DNA from: Amyelois transitella
Lineage: Eukaryota > Arthropoda > Insecta > Lepidoptera > Pyralidae
DNA length: 64,000 nt
Reading direction: 5' to 3'
Assembly (NCBI RefSeq): GCF_032362555.1
Contig: NC_083530.1
Coordinates: 6,230,001 to 6,294,000, forward strand
A program made the translations under genes and the position numbers. A model generated the notes under the pieces. That model made no database searches. It had not been told where the DNA came from and was given only the letters and a program-made list of their open reading frames with translations. Below are positions 10,521 to 21,500 of the stretch, in pieces. The stretch's first letter is position 1, and the number at the start of each line of letters is the position of its first letter.

Positions 10521-11089
10521 TATTGACAGAAGAGTTATGTTTTGGGGTAATTCCACAAAGAACTTATTTTTAAGGCTCAAAAACGTTGTATACGATCTGT
10601 TTTCCAACTCCAGCAAACAGATTCGTGTGTACCATACTACCATATTTTAAAAAATTTCAATTACTGACATTGCCATGCATGGTTATATTTGAGTGTGCTA
10701 TTTTTGTGCACACACACAAAAATAAATTCAGATTTCGTACACGGGCTCGAAATTCATCTAAAATAGCGTTATCTGTCTGTAAAACAGCTTTGATGCAAAA
10801 AAGTGTATTTGGAAGAGCTCCTGTGATATACAATAACCTACCTATCTCTTTTAAATCGGCCAGTTCAGATACATTTAAAAAAAGCCTTCATAAACTACTC
10901 GTTGAGAAATGCTATTATAAGCTTGATGACTTCCTAAAAGACAAACTGTAATCAATGTTAATTATTTTATTTTTTATTTATGACTTTATATTTGTACGCC
11001 ACTTTGGCAAAATACAGAGCACCTTAATTGTATTGACATCTTTGTATTTACCTGTATTTACAAATAAATTATTTTGATTTGATTTGAGA
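10521..11089 (+). mobile_element. LINE (Jockey/CR1-like superfamily) 3' remnant
   Basis: Broken reading frames resemble the C-terminal tail of a LINE reverse-transcriptase polyprotein. They include a CVPYYHILKNF-like stretch, then in the 121-codon frame at 10,586-10,951 the segments FGRAPVIYNNLPISFKS, TFKKSLHKLLVEKCYYKL and DDFLKDKL. That YY..DDFL ending is common in Jockey-superfamily LINEs. A ~130-bp 3' UTR with AAATAAATTATTTTGATTTG ends the element. The frame is not continuous, so this is a dead 5'-truncated copy. The exact clade cannot be set by eye. Confidence 0.75.
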
Positions 11090-11629
11090 ACCTACAAACC
11101 TTTTGAAATTCATCAAAGTCAGACCAGCGGTTCGAAAGTTATCGCGTTACAAATATACGCATAAAATTTTCTCCCCAAGTTAATTCGTAGAACTCTCTTC
11201 ACTCACTCGGTCTATGATAGACAAGAAGAAAAGACATTCCCGACTATTTAACAGCGTTGAGTTATGCTAACTTTTTTCTTCAAAATATTGAGCTGGCAAT
11301 AAATTTTCATTATAGCCAGCTCAATGTTTTGATTCAAATAATTCGCTATATGGCGAAGTATGCTATATACGGTCAAGCTTTATGTATGTTATGTCATCTC
11401 TAGTGTTATAAGCCTCACTGTCACGCCGATTCTGAGGTCAATGTCAAGACGACGTATATCATATATCTTTATGACATAACACGTGTGAAACGACAAAAAT
11501 AAGTTTAATAGTTGAAGTTTGAGGAACTTTGGCATTCTCAATGAGTGTTTTTGGAAGAGTTCAGGTTTTTATGGGTTAGATGTGAAGATTTGAAAAGAGT
11601 TTATTTTTATCCTTTTGCAGTACATATTA
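11090..11629. other. Unassigned sequence
   Basis: It has mixed composition. A local inverted repeat pairs GAGCTGGCAATAAATTTTC (~11,289) with TTATAGCCAGCTCAAT (~11,310). No gene seen. Confidence 0.3.
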
Positions 11630-11810
11630 CATAGTACAAGGGAAGATCTTCCGCCAGGCTGGTGTGATGCCTGGGGAACCGCGCGACACACGATGTTGTG
11701 TCGGAGGCTGTATTGATGCTTCAATCCATGAAATCTTTGAAATCGCGATTTAGATTGATTGACAGTAGTTGTTTGATTGATGCGTAGAGATGTCGCCACA
11801 ACGAATTAAA
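11630..11810 (+). repeat. Unclassified LINE-like repeat fragment
   Basis: AAGATCTTCCGCCAGGCTGG, GGGGAACCGCGCGACACACG and TAGAGATGTCGCCACAACG match the repeat at 4227-4439 and, inverted, at 5370-5580. Confidence 0.6.
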
Positions 11811-12271
11811 AAATTTTCAATATTCCCACGGGAATCGAAACTAGCGGAATTTTTCGATTTACAGAGCCGCTTTCTAATTTTCCTTAACACAAGTCTCAAC
11901 TTTGTTTGAGACTTATAAATCTGAATAATTTGGATGGCTAAAAATGGCATTAACTATGATAAATAAATTAAAAAATATTTATCACTTCACTACATATCAC
12001 AAAGTCCCCCTCATTTCTCTGTCTGTATATATGCGTTACAACATACCAACAAATTAAAAAAATAACAGAGAAAATAGATTTATGAAGGACGCTCCACCGA
12101 AAAGAGCTAACTCTATGCCTCTAGGATGAAAAAGTATGTATGTATGTGCTTATCTCGGAAAATTGTGGACGGATATTTTTACTGTCCGAAATGTTGGAAA
12201 GAGTGTTTTGTCAAGATGGTTTATATCTATTACTATTATTGCTACCCGTGTGAAGCCTGGTTTCCCTAGTA
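11811..12271. other. Unassigned AT-rich sequence
   Basis: No recognisable gene. A short ATGTATGT tract lies near 12,137. Confidence 0.3.
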
Positions 12272-12335
12272 AGTATAAATATTTAAGGGACAAATTATAC
12301 ATATTGAGTCAGCTTAGCCTCGAAGTAAGTTTCAG
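12272..12335 (-). repeat. S2 fragment
   Basis: GGGACAAATTATACATATTG and TTAGCCTCGAAGTAAGTTT are the S2 3' body in antisense. Confidence 0.65.
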
Positions 12336-12409
12336 AACAACTCTTGCGCAAGATTCCGTGCCGCTTCTCTTCCCGTCTAGATTGTAAAAGTCAATCAAAG
12401 GAAAGGATG

Positions 12410-12665
12410 ATAAACTTGGGATCCTTTTTTTAGGCGATGTGCTAGTAGATGTTTATGCTGTGTCTACCCTGTAAAAGGTTACTTTGTTTTATTTTTATTT
12501 TGCATTTTACTTCTAACATATACAAATGACTAAACATAAATTATATTCTATTTGAATCTCAATTCTATCTTAAAGCCAAATAGCTGAACGTGGCCTATCA
12601 GTCTTTACGGGACTGTTGGCTCTGTCTACCCCGCGAGGGATATAGACGTGATTATATGTATGTAT
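12410..12665 (+). repeat. S1 fragments, two pieces
   Basis: 12,410-12,475 holds CTTGGGATCC...AGGCGATGTGC and TGTGTCTACCCTG. 12,550-12,665 holds a clean 3' half from TTTGAATCTCAATTC to ATATGTATGTAT. The AT-rich DNA between is not S1. Confidence 0.75.
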
Positions 12666-12960
12666 AAATTATATCAAATTACATTTAATCACTTACGGGG
12701 CAGACAAAGCCAACATTTTTCATTACACGCCACGATAACATGATGATGAAGGTTTTATCACTAAAACAAGTACAAAAATGCTTAAAAGCGAATGAAAAAT
12801 GACTAAGAACCTTATCTCCTATCTCAGTACTTGTGTTTCCCGTAAATACATGATGTCTTTATCGAGGTCATTCACTGTGGAGATGCGGTGGTCAGTGTTA
12901 GGAAGCTTTTACAATAGATTATGTATACGATTTTTTTTGTTAAAATTCTAGAATTAAATT

Positions 12961-13222
12961 ACATACATACATATAATCACGTCTATATCCCTTGCGGGGT
13001 AGACAGAGCCAACAGTCTTAAAAAGACTGATAGGCCACGTTTAGCTATTTGGCTTAATGATAGAATTGAGATTCAAATAGTGACAGGCTGCTAGTCTGTC
13101 CCCTAAAAGAAGAATCCCAAGTTTATAAGCCTGTCCCTTAGTCGCCTTTTACGACATCCATGGGAAAGAGATGGAGTGGTCCTATTCTTTCTTTTCCAAT
13201 GGTGCCGGGAACCACACGGCAT
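12961..13222 (-). repeat. S1 full-length
   Basis: ACATACATACATATAATCACG tail to GCCGGGAACCACACGGCA head. A second partial head, GCCGGAATCCACACGG, follows at once. Confidence 0.92.
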
Positions 13223-13267
13223 TGCCGGAATCCACACGGAACACACACATAAATTATTAAATCTAAA

Positions 13268-13471
13268 CTAGAGGCCGCCCGCGACTTCGTCCGCATGGAA
13301 ACCCTATCAATCCCGATTTAGGAACTCTGGGATAAAAAGTAGCCTATGTGTTATTCTGGGTCTTCAGCTACCTACATACCAAATTTCATGGTAATCGGTT
13401 CAGTAGTTTTTGCGTGAAAGAGTAACAAACATCCATACAAACTTTCGCCTTTATAATAGTATATAGTAGGA
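13268..13471 (-). mobile_element. Helitron, second subtype
   Basis: Left end CTAGAGGCCGCCCGCGACTT, right end CTTTATAATAGTATATAGTAGGA. Same subtype as 8338-8554, opposite orientation. Confidence 0.86.
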
Positions 13472-13750
13472 TTAACGCCCGACTGCAATCTTCTTCTTCG
13501 TCCTGGCTTTAGTCCCGGTTGCATCCTCACCACTCTGGAGAGGAGCCCGGGGTATGCCTTTGACCATGGATCCTGAATTGGATGAGTCAGTTCTTAAAGC
13601 GACTCCCGTCTGACCTCCGCAAGCTTTGCAGGGGTACCTAACCCGTATTGGATCGATCATGGTTACACATCCAGTTGCCTGAATGTGCAGGTTTCCTTCT
13701 AATTGTTTCATGACTGCAGTAGGATTTGAACATGTACCACTCTGTATCAC
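13472..13750 (-). repeat. S3 SINE
   Basis: GTCCTGGCTTTAGTCCCGG, CATGGATCCTGAATTGG, CCCGTCTGACCTCCGCAAG and TTGGATCGATCATGGTTAC, in antisense. The 92-codon open frame across it is repeat-derived because the same blocks recur at 40,770 and 41,570. Confidence 0.72.
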
Positions 13751-13767
13751 GCTTTTTATTCAGACAA

Positions 13768-14037
13768 CTAGCTGTGCCCGCGACTTCCTCCGCGTAGAAT
13801 AGTTATTTTGGGTATCATTGAAGCTCTCAAGGATGAATAATTTACCCCCTTCTTTTTTACAGTATCCATTATTCTTCGCTCCTAATAGTTGCAGCGTGAT
13901 GTTATATAGCCTAAAGCATTCCTCGATAAATGGTCTATTCAACAAAAAAAGATTTCTTAAATTCGATCCAGTAGTTCCTGAGATTAGCGCTTTCAAACAA
14001 ACAAACAAACTTTTCAACTTTATAATATTAGTATAGA
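13768..14037 (-). mobile_element. Helitron (Lep1-like), full length
   Basis: CTAGCTGTGCCCGCGACTTC at the 3' end and CTTTATAATATTAGTATAGA at the 5' end. All interior blocks (GAAGCTCTCAAGGATGAATA, GTTGCAGCGTGATGTTATA) are present. Confidence 0.88.
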
Positions 14038-14135
14038 TTTAACCATTCGACCACCAAAGCATATATTTTTTTTACTATCAAAGGGCAGTGATAAGTGTAA
14101 AAGCGCCCCAAAAGATGCGCCCTCCAGCATTGCTC

Positions 14136-14170
14136 TATAAAAACATCATCTAGCGAATGCATACCACAGT
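14136..14170 (+). promoter_or_regulatory. Core promoter (TATA + initiator) of the cuticle gene
   Basis: TATAAAAA at 14,136-14,143 is followed, about 31 bp after its first base, by ACAGTG at 14,166-14,171. That is the spacing and initiator (CAGT) expected of an arthropod TATA promoter. It sits 1.3 kb upstream of the exon carrying the cuticle start codon, in a rare stretch free of transposons. Assignment to that gene is inferred from position and strand. Confidence 0.55.
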
Positions 14171-14321
14171 GCGTGCGCACAGCCAGTGCCGTTCGTCCGT
14201 TTGTATTTCGAACGCGCGCCAAAACACGCGAGTTTTGAATTTAGAACTGTTTTTTTTTTCAGTTTAGTTTTCTTTTTTACTTTTTTGTGTTTGTGCCATT
14301 TCGATTTTTCGATTTAAAAAG
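14168..14321 (+). other. Putative 5' untranslated exon of the cuticle gene
   Basis: Runs from the predicted initiator to a possible donor (AAAAAG|GTTTGT, GT at 14,322). The next exon has a clear acceptor at 15,486, so a non-coding upstream exon is required. This is the best candidate. The exact donor is uncertain. Confidence 0.4.
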
Positions 14322-14424
14322 GTTTGTTGTTTTGTTAGTTCGAAATTTAAGCTTTTATTGCTGTAGAGGGTGCGACCGGGATTGGTCTTTCATCTCTCTT
14401 TTATATCTATACCTTTGCCAAACC

Positions 14425-14575
14425 ACATTAATCACGTCTTGATCGCTAACGGAGTAGATAGAGCCAACAGTCTCTTAACGACTGGAAGGCCACGTTCAGC
14501 TGTACGGCTTAATGATCGAATGGAGATTCAGATAGTGACAGGTTGTAAGCCCATTCCCTAAAAGATCTTATATTG
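14425..14575 (-). repeat. S1, 5'-truncated degenerate copy
   Basis: AATCACGTCTTGATCGCTAA tail side through GACAGGTTGTAAGCCCATTC. The head is absent. Confidence 0.75.
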
Positions 14576-14805
14576 TGAGACACTATACTAGTTGAATTAA
14601 ACGTAAAACGTAAAATCATCTTATTTGCTATATATAACCAGATAACATCCGACTTTCCTCGCGTGGGAATTGGACTGTATTGTGGACGATGCGATGTTAA
14701 CAAGTTGATAATTTTAATGCGGGATAATTAGTAAATACAATTAAAATTTAAGTTTACCAAATCCTCAAGATTAATAATTTATGATAATACTAGTCTATGA
14801 CAACT

Positions 14806-14857
14806 GGAAAGATGTAGTGTCTGGCTACCCCTCCGGGAGAGAGGCGTAACTTTATAC
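14806..14857 (+). mobile_element. RTE LINE 3' tip
   Basis: AACTGGAAAGATGTAGTGTC, CTACCCCTCCGGGAGAGAGG and CGTAACTTTATACAT are the last ~50 bp of the RTE family. Confidence 0.7.
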
Positions 14858-15030
14858 ATACATACAGTCACATCTATATCCTTGCTGGGTAAACAGAGCC
14901 AACAGTCTTGAAAAGACTGAATGGCCATGTTCAGCTGTTTGGCTTAGAATTGAGATTCAAATAATCACAGGTCGCTTGCCCATCGCCTAAAAGAAGAATC
15001 GCAAGTTTATAAGCCTATCCCTTATTTTAT
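14858..15030 (-). repeat. S1, 5'-truncated
   Basis: CATACATACAGTCACATC tail through CAAGTTTATAAGCCTATCCC. It meets the RTE tip tail to tail. Confidence 0.85.
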
Positions 15031-15143
15031 CCTTCATTAGTTGTATGTAAGCATTTATTAAGATCAGAATTAATTACATTATTATACTACCTATCTATTT
15101 TGTAGGAATCTATTAAAATAGATAAAGTATTTTCGGGATTTTC

Positions 15144-15410
15144 GTGCCGTGTGGTTCCCGGCACCAATACAAAAAAGAATAGGACCACTCCATCTCTTTC
15201 CCATGGATGTCGTAAAAGGCGACTAAGGGATAGGCTTACAAACTTGAGATTCTTTTTTTAGGCGATAGGCTAGCAACTTGTCACTATTCGAATCTCAATT
15301 CTATCTTAAAGCCAAATAGCTGAACGTGGCCTATCAGTCCGCTCAGGACTGTTGGCTCTGTCTACCCCGCAAGGGATATAGACGTGATTATATGTATGTA
15401 TGTATGTGTA
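15144..15410 (+). repeat. S1 full-length
   Basis: Complete head and (ATGT)3 tail. Imperfect 13-bp flanking repeat (GTATTTTCGGGAT before, GTATTTTCGAGAT after). Confidence 0.92.
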
Positions 15411-15501
15411 TTTTCGAGATCAATATCTGAAATTAAAATTAAGGCAAAATAATCGGTTATAAAACAAAATCTTTTATTAATTCCAGGTTCATCGCATCGA
15501 A

Positions 15502-18500
15502 ATGGTGCATTTTAAGGTAAGACATTTGATAACAGCGTAATCATGATCCAATACTGGTTACTTTTCCCTGCAAAGGATGCAGAATAGGGTTGCTGAACTA
15601 TCGATATTTTTATATCGAATCGAAATCGATATTTTTAGTATAGATTCTTTACCTCGAAAATCATAAATAGACCATCAATAGTATCGATACTTCTTTTTGC
15701 GTTGAATAGACTATTTATCGAGGAAGGTTTTAGGCTATATAACATCACGCTGCAACTATAAGGAGCCAAGAAATAATGGAATATGTGAAATAAAACGGAG
15801 AAAATTATTCATCCTTGAGGGCTTCAATGACGCTCAAAATAACTTTTCCACGCGGACGAAGTTTCGGCCACAGCTAGTATATATCTATTCTATATATATC
15901 TATAGTAGTGTAAATAGTGAACTATCGATAATCTCTCGATAGTGGACTGACGTTCGACAACACTAGTGCGGAGGTAGTATGCTACATTGCAGTGTAAATA
16001 GTGAACTATCGATAATCTCTCGATAGTGGACTGACGTTCGACAACACTAGTGTGGAGGTCAGACGGGAGTTGCTTGTTACGAAAGGTATCTGACTGAGTG
16101 ACCTCTCATCTCTGCGTGTACCCTGTTGCACCCTCCACAGAAGTGTCTCGGGGCCCAGGGTCCACCTGACCGACTGTCAATGTATGTAGACAATGTAGAC
16201 AATGTGCATTCGTCCACGATTTAGATTTAAGAGATCTATATTTGTATATGCTTACAAACTTGGGATTCTTTTTTAGGCGATGGGCTAGCAACCTGTCACT
16301 AGTTGAATCTCAATTCTATCGTTAAGCCAAATAGCTGAACGTGGCCATTCAGTCTTTTCAAGACTGTTGGCTCTGTCTACCCCACAAGGGATAAAGACGT
16401 GACGGTATGTATGTATGTATGTATATTTGTATATTGACGTCCGATGAAAATGCTGCAGTGTAGTTTGTTCCGCCGCTTCTTCTACACATGATCCTCAGAT
16501 TGGAATGGACGTCTTAAAAATGAAAATCTTATTTCAGAAACTAGGTAGGTACATTATTGACAAATGTCATTAAACATTTCTGGTGTGTACTCCTGTGTGG
16601 TTCGTGGCACTTCAATATAGGCCTACTCTATATCTTTTTCGTAGATATAGCAAAAGGCGACTTAGGGAAAGGCTTATAAACTTTGGGATTCTTTTGTAGG
16701 CGATGGCTAGCAACCTGTCTACGAGCTTGACCAATGGAAAAAACGAATGGAACGGTGTGTGGCGAGGGAAGGGGAGTATATTGAAGGGGAGCATTCGATT
16801 GTAGAATAATTTTTAAAATAAAACTCTTTTTCATAAGCAGTCTCGTTATTTAATAGCCAGACCTCGTATATGTCAGATTTAAATTTCGGTTCATTCTAGA
16901 CTGTTGACTCTGTGTGCGCCGCAACGGATAAAGACGTTATTATTTGTATTTATGTCATCGAAATTCTGGAACAAACATTATTCAGATCATCAACAAAATG
17001 TGACTTAAGGCATAACTACCTATATGGCATATCCGTAATAACTCGCTTTTCGCCATAAATGTGAATTTTTATACCGAAATCTTTCACGGTAACAGACTTG
17101 ATAATTTCTAAGCACTGAACCGGAAATGAGGAAATGTTTTCATTATTCCGCTTTATTAACTTCAAGCTGTTGTCCGCGACTTCTTTCGCCGAAAAAACGG
17201 TGTCTGTGTATGTATAGTTCAGTTCCAATCTTAATTATACAAAAGTGCTGACTCTCCGTGTTTCCTCCTTTTCGGGGATTGAGTCAATGTCAAGATACAA
17301 ACATAAAATCACGTCTATATCTCTTGCCGGGTAGACAGAGCCAACTGTCTTGAAAAGACTGATAGGCCAAGTTCAGCTATTTGGCTTTAAGTTATGTATT
17401 TATGTATGTATGTTGTTCAGTTACAACAAAATTCTATGTCTAACACACACAAAAACCTATCACACGTAAAAATCTAGGCATTATTATACATAGAGTGCTG
17501 TAAAAGTTTCGCAATGTGGCCCAGTTGATTTAATATCGTCAATTATTTACCAACTATAATAAATTGTGTAATCCACTCAATGTCATGTGGTTAGATCCAA
17601 TTTTGTGGACGTACTTAAAATACTGTGAGTTTGTTATGATGACTGTTATCAAGCTGAGGATTAGAGTGTAATGACATGGTAAGACAGAGAAAATAATGGC
17701 TGGAACAATATACATACAAACATATAATCACGTCTATATCCCTTACGGGGTAGACAGAGCCAACAGTCTTGGAAAGACTGAAAGGCCACGTTCAGCTATT
17801 TGGCTTAATGATAGAATTGAGATTCAAATAGTGACAGGTTGCTAGCCTGTCGCCTAAAAAAGAATCCCAAGTTTGTAAGCCTATCCTTTAGTCGCCTTTT
17901 ACGACATCCATGGGAAAGAGATGGGGAGTAGTCCTATTCTTTTTTTTCTATTGGTGCCGGGAACCACACGACAAACTGGAACAATATATGCCATCAAAAA
18001 CATCCTGTAAAAAAATACAAGTCTCGCAGCTCAGTCTTTCTACCGTAAAAAGTTGTGAGATCCATGTAATATCAAGTCGGTTTATCTATTTAGTCTCTAC
18101 TTAAAGGACCTTCTGTCTTAAGTTATTACATAAGTTATTATCATGCCAATATTAAAAATATTTTACGTTTTTAGCAAATAGATCGACTTGGACATCGCAT
18201 GAAAACACAATGAATATTACAATTATATTAGACTAGCTGTGCCCGCGACTTCGTCCGCGTGGAATAGTTATTTTGGGCATCATATTAATTTTTGCAAACA
18301 TCCTCCTCGGCTTTATCAATTATAGCTGCTAATTAGGCGGACACGCGTATTAGAAAGATCGCTGGTTCGCCGTATTAAATGTTTCGCTGCAAATTGCTTA
18401 TAACGACTATATCTCAAAACCTATTCGTCTGATTTATATACTGTAAATGGCAATTTTAGTCTACATGAAAAGCCGAAAGTAATAAACATATTTATTTGGA

Positions 18501-21500
18501 TAAGGATTAATACTGAATTAAAGAAAATTGGTTTCAAAATAACTTATGTTTATAATGAAAAAATAATCTTAAAAAATGAACATAAAAGTGGTTATTGTAA
18601 GTAAACCTTAAGAGATAGATATATGCTCTCGCGGACTTTTTTGTGGCAATGAGTGGGCAAATGAGTACTTCACATCTTTAGTACATTGTTTTACTATATC
18701 TTTGTTGGTTTGCGCAGCGTTCGCGTGGAAAGCTCGCAGATGGCCGACTCATTCAACTTTCACCTGCATTGTTGACGTTTCCCGTAGGAAATCCGGGATA
18801 AAATGTAGCCTATAGCCTTCCTCGATAAATAGACTATCTAACAGTGAAATAATTATTCAAATCGGTACAGTAGTTTCTGAGATTAGCGCGTTTAAACAAA
18901 CAAACAAACAAAACAAACTCTTCAGCTTTATAATATTAGTATAGATTGTATTACATTACAGTCTCCGAAAAAAGCTCCAAAACAATTTGTTCCTAAATTT
19001 AAGGTAGTAGTATTTAATCTCTGCTCCAGGAAAGAGATAGGAATCTTGCCGGACCGCCATTAATAAGAAGATCTTACTCCAGGTTAGGTGAGATACTGGA
19101 GAACAACCAGTGGAAATTTATCTTGCGCGATTTAGCATTCGTGCTGTGATTGGCTGTTGACATGTGACGTTTGATGATGTCGCCACAGGACTATTTGTAT
19201 GCATGTACTCCTTTTAATTACTACTTTTAATTGCCGTGTGGTTCCCGGCACCATTACAAATTGCCGTGTGGTTCCCGGCATCATTACAAAAGAATAGGAC
19301 CACTCCATCTCTTTCCCACGGATGTCGTAAGAGCCGACTAAGGGATAGACTTGGGATTCCTCTTTAATGTAAATCCCTGCCAATCTAAGGTCTGCCGCGC
19401 CGATGGATGCATGGCTAGGGGCGAGCCTAGTCTCGAGCGTGCCACTTCCGCCATGGGGTTGGGCGACCCCCAGGTAATGGCTAGCCTTACCCTGGCATGC
19501 GGGGCTCTGCTGGGGCGGACAAAATTTTTCCCTAGCGTCTCGTGGGAATCGCATTATGAATCGTAAAAAGCATATAAATGGCGGCGATGGTGTCCGCACC
19601 CCATCACGTCTCGTTCCCGGCGGGAGCGGTATGCGGTCTGCTGAAAGCCGCTTTGCGACGATGAATGTAAGAGGAGGAATGAAGGATAAGATTGAGGAAG
19701 TATGCCAGATGATGGATGAAAGACGTTTGGATGTGTTGTGCGTGAATGAAACGAAGCGGAAAGGATGCGACGCGACGCAGCACGGCCCTTACACGGCGTA
19801 TTGGTCTGGAATTTCCAGTACCAGCCGAGGCTGTCAAGGGGTCGGTCTAATTCTTTCTGCACGAATGGCTGAGTGCGTGAATGAGTATGAGTGTGTCAGC
19901 CCTCGTCTTCTATGGATTAGGCTGAAAGTTGGAATCACTCGGATCTTCGTTCTAGGTGTTTATGCACCTTGGGATGTGGGTTCGAGGGGTACAACATCAG
20001 CAAAAAGCGAAAACGAGGAGTTCTGGAATAGTGTAAGAGAAGTATTGAAAGTTACCAAGCCAAATGAGAAGATTATTATGTTAGGTGATTTTAATGGATG
20101 GGTGGGTGTAAAGCGTGATGGATATGAAAAGGTGCTTGGTGCGTTTGGTGACGAAAAGGTGAATGATAATGGAAGAAGTGTATTAGAAATTTGTCTAGAG
20201 TGGGATCTTTTTGTGTCGAACTCAATGTTTCAACATAAAGAGATCCATACCTACACAAGAGTGGAAGGTATTTTAAAAAGTATGATAGACTTTGTGATTG
20301 TAGATGAAAGATTGAAGAACAAAGTGCTGGATACCCGTGCATATCGCGGTGCTGGCATTGACTCGGACCATTTACTGGTGATATCCCGGATAAGGGGTAT
20401 CTTCAATCGCTGGCGGCACAGGGTAAGGGAGCAAACCAGCGCTTTGGAAAGAGTAAAAGTAGAAAATTTGCAAGATATGGATGTAGGTAAGAAGTATATT
20501 AATAGACTGAAGGATGAATTTGAAGATTTAGAGGAAATGAGCGATATTGAAGATGGATGGAAGGAATTTAAAGAAAGAATTGTGAAAGTAGCTGTTGAAG
20601 TGTGTGGTGTAAGTAGAAGAAGGATAGGAAAAAATCACAAAAATGCGTGGATGAGTAAAGATGTGCAAGAACTTGTGCGATTAAAGAAGAAAGCATGGCT
20701 GGATTTATTAGCAGCAAAAGCTAACTTAAGAATGCAAGAGGTTATAGATGAAGATGTGAATGAAGCACGTAAGGAATATAAGAAAATGAAAGATTTGGTT
20801 AAGAAAGCTGTGATTAGAAAGAAAGAAGAGTATAAAGAGGATTTTGATAAAAGGCTATCAGAAGACTTTCAGTCAAATCTGAAAGTATTCTGGAAATCCG
20901 TAAAGTCAGCCCGAGGAAATACTATAACCAGAGAGCTGACTAGGATCAGATGCCAGGATGGTAGCGTTGTGAAAGGAGAAGAATGTGTACTAAAGATATG
21001 GAAGGACTATTTTGAAAGTTTATTTGAAAAAAAGGAAGGAAATAAGAAAGATTTCTGCTATAGCGAAGAAAAAGAGAATGAGATGGAAGGCGAAATTGAA
21101 ATGTTCGAAATTGTGGAAGCACTTAAGAGTATGAAAGCGGGAAAGGCTGCTGGGTGTGATAGAGTGTCGGTCGAGATGCTTAAAGCAGGAAAAGGCGTAG
21201 TAGCTAGTCAGTTGTACTGCCTTTTCAATTTGTGTTGGAGAAGCGGCCGAGTACCAAAAGATTGGTGTAAGGCTGTTATCGTGCCACTTTACAAAGGAAA
21301 AGGGTCACAGCTGGACTGCAAAAATTATCGTGGTATAAGCCTGCTTAGCGTCGTCGGCAAATTGTATGCTAAGGTATTGATTAATAGAGTCAGGAATGAA
21401 ACTGATGACAAAATATGGGATGCTCAAGCGGGATTTCGAAAGGGAATGGGATGTACTGATCAGGTCTTTTCCTTGCGGTGCATAGCCGAAAAGTTTTTGG

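Noticed and set aside
10586..10951. 121-codon frame considered as a host gene.
   Set aside because: Its C-terminal pattern (NNLPISFKS, YYKLDDFL) is that of LINE polyprotein ends, and the upstream frame is broken.
13472..13750. 92-codon minus-strand frame rich in Cys.
   Set aside because: Entirely within an S3 SINE whose blocks recur elsewhere.
19132..19599. 155-codon minus-strand frame over the RTE 5' region, and other minus-strand frames inside 19.5-22.6 kb.
   Set aside because: Shadows of the RTE ORF and its S1-like head. No independent motif, signal or splice context.
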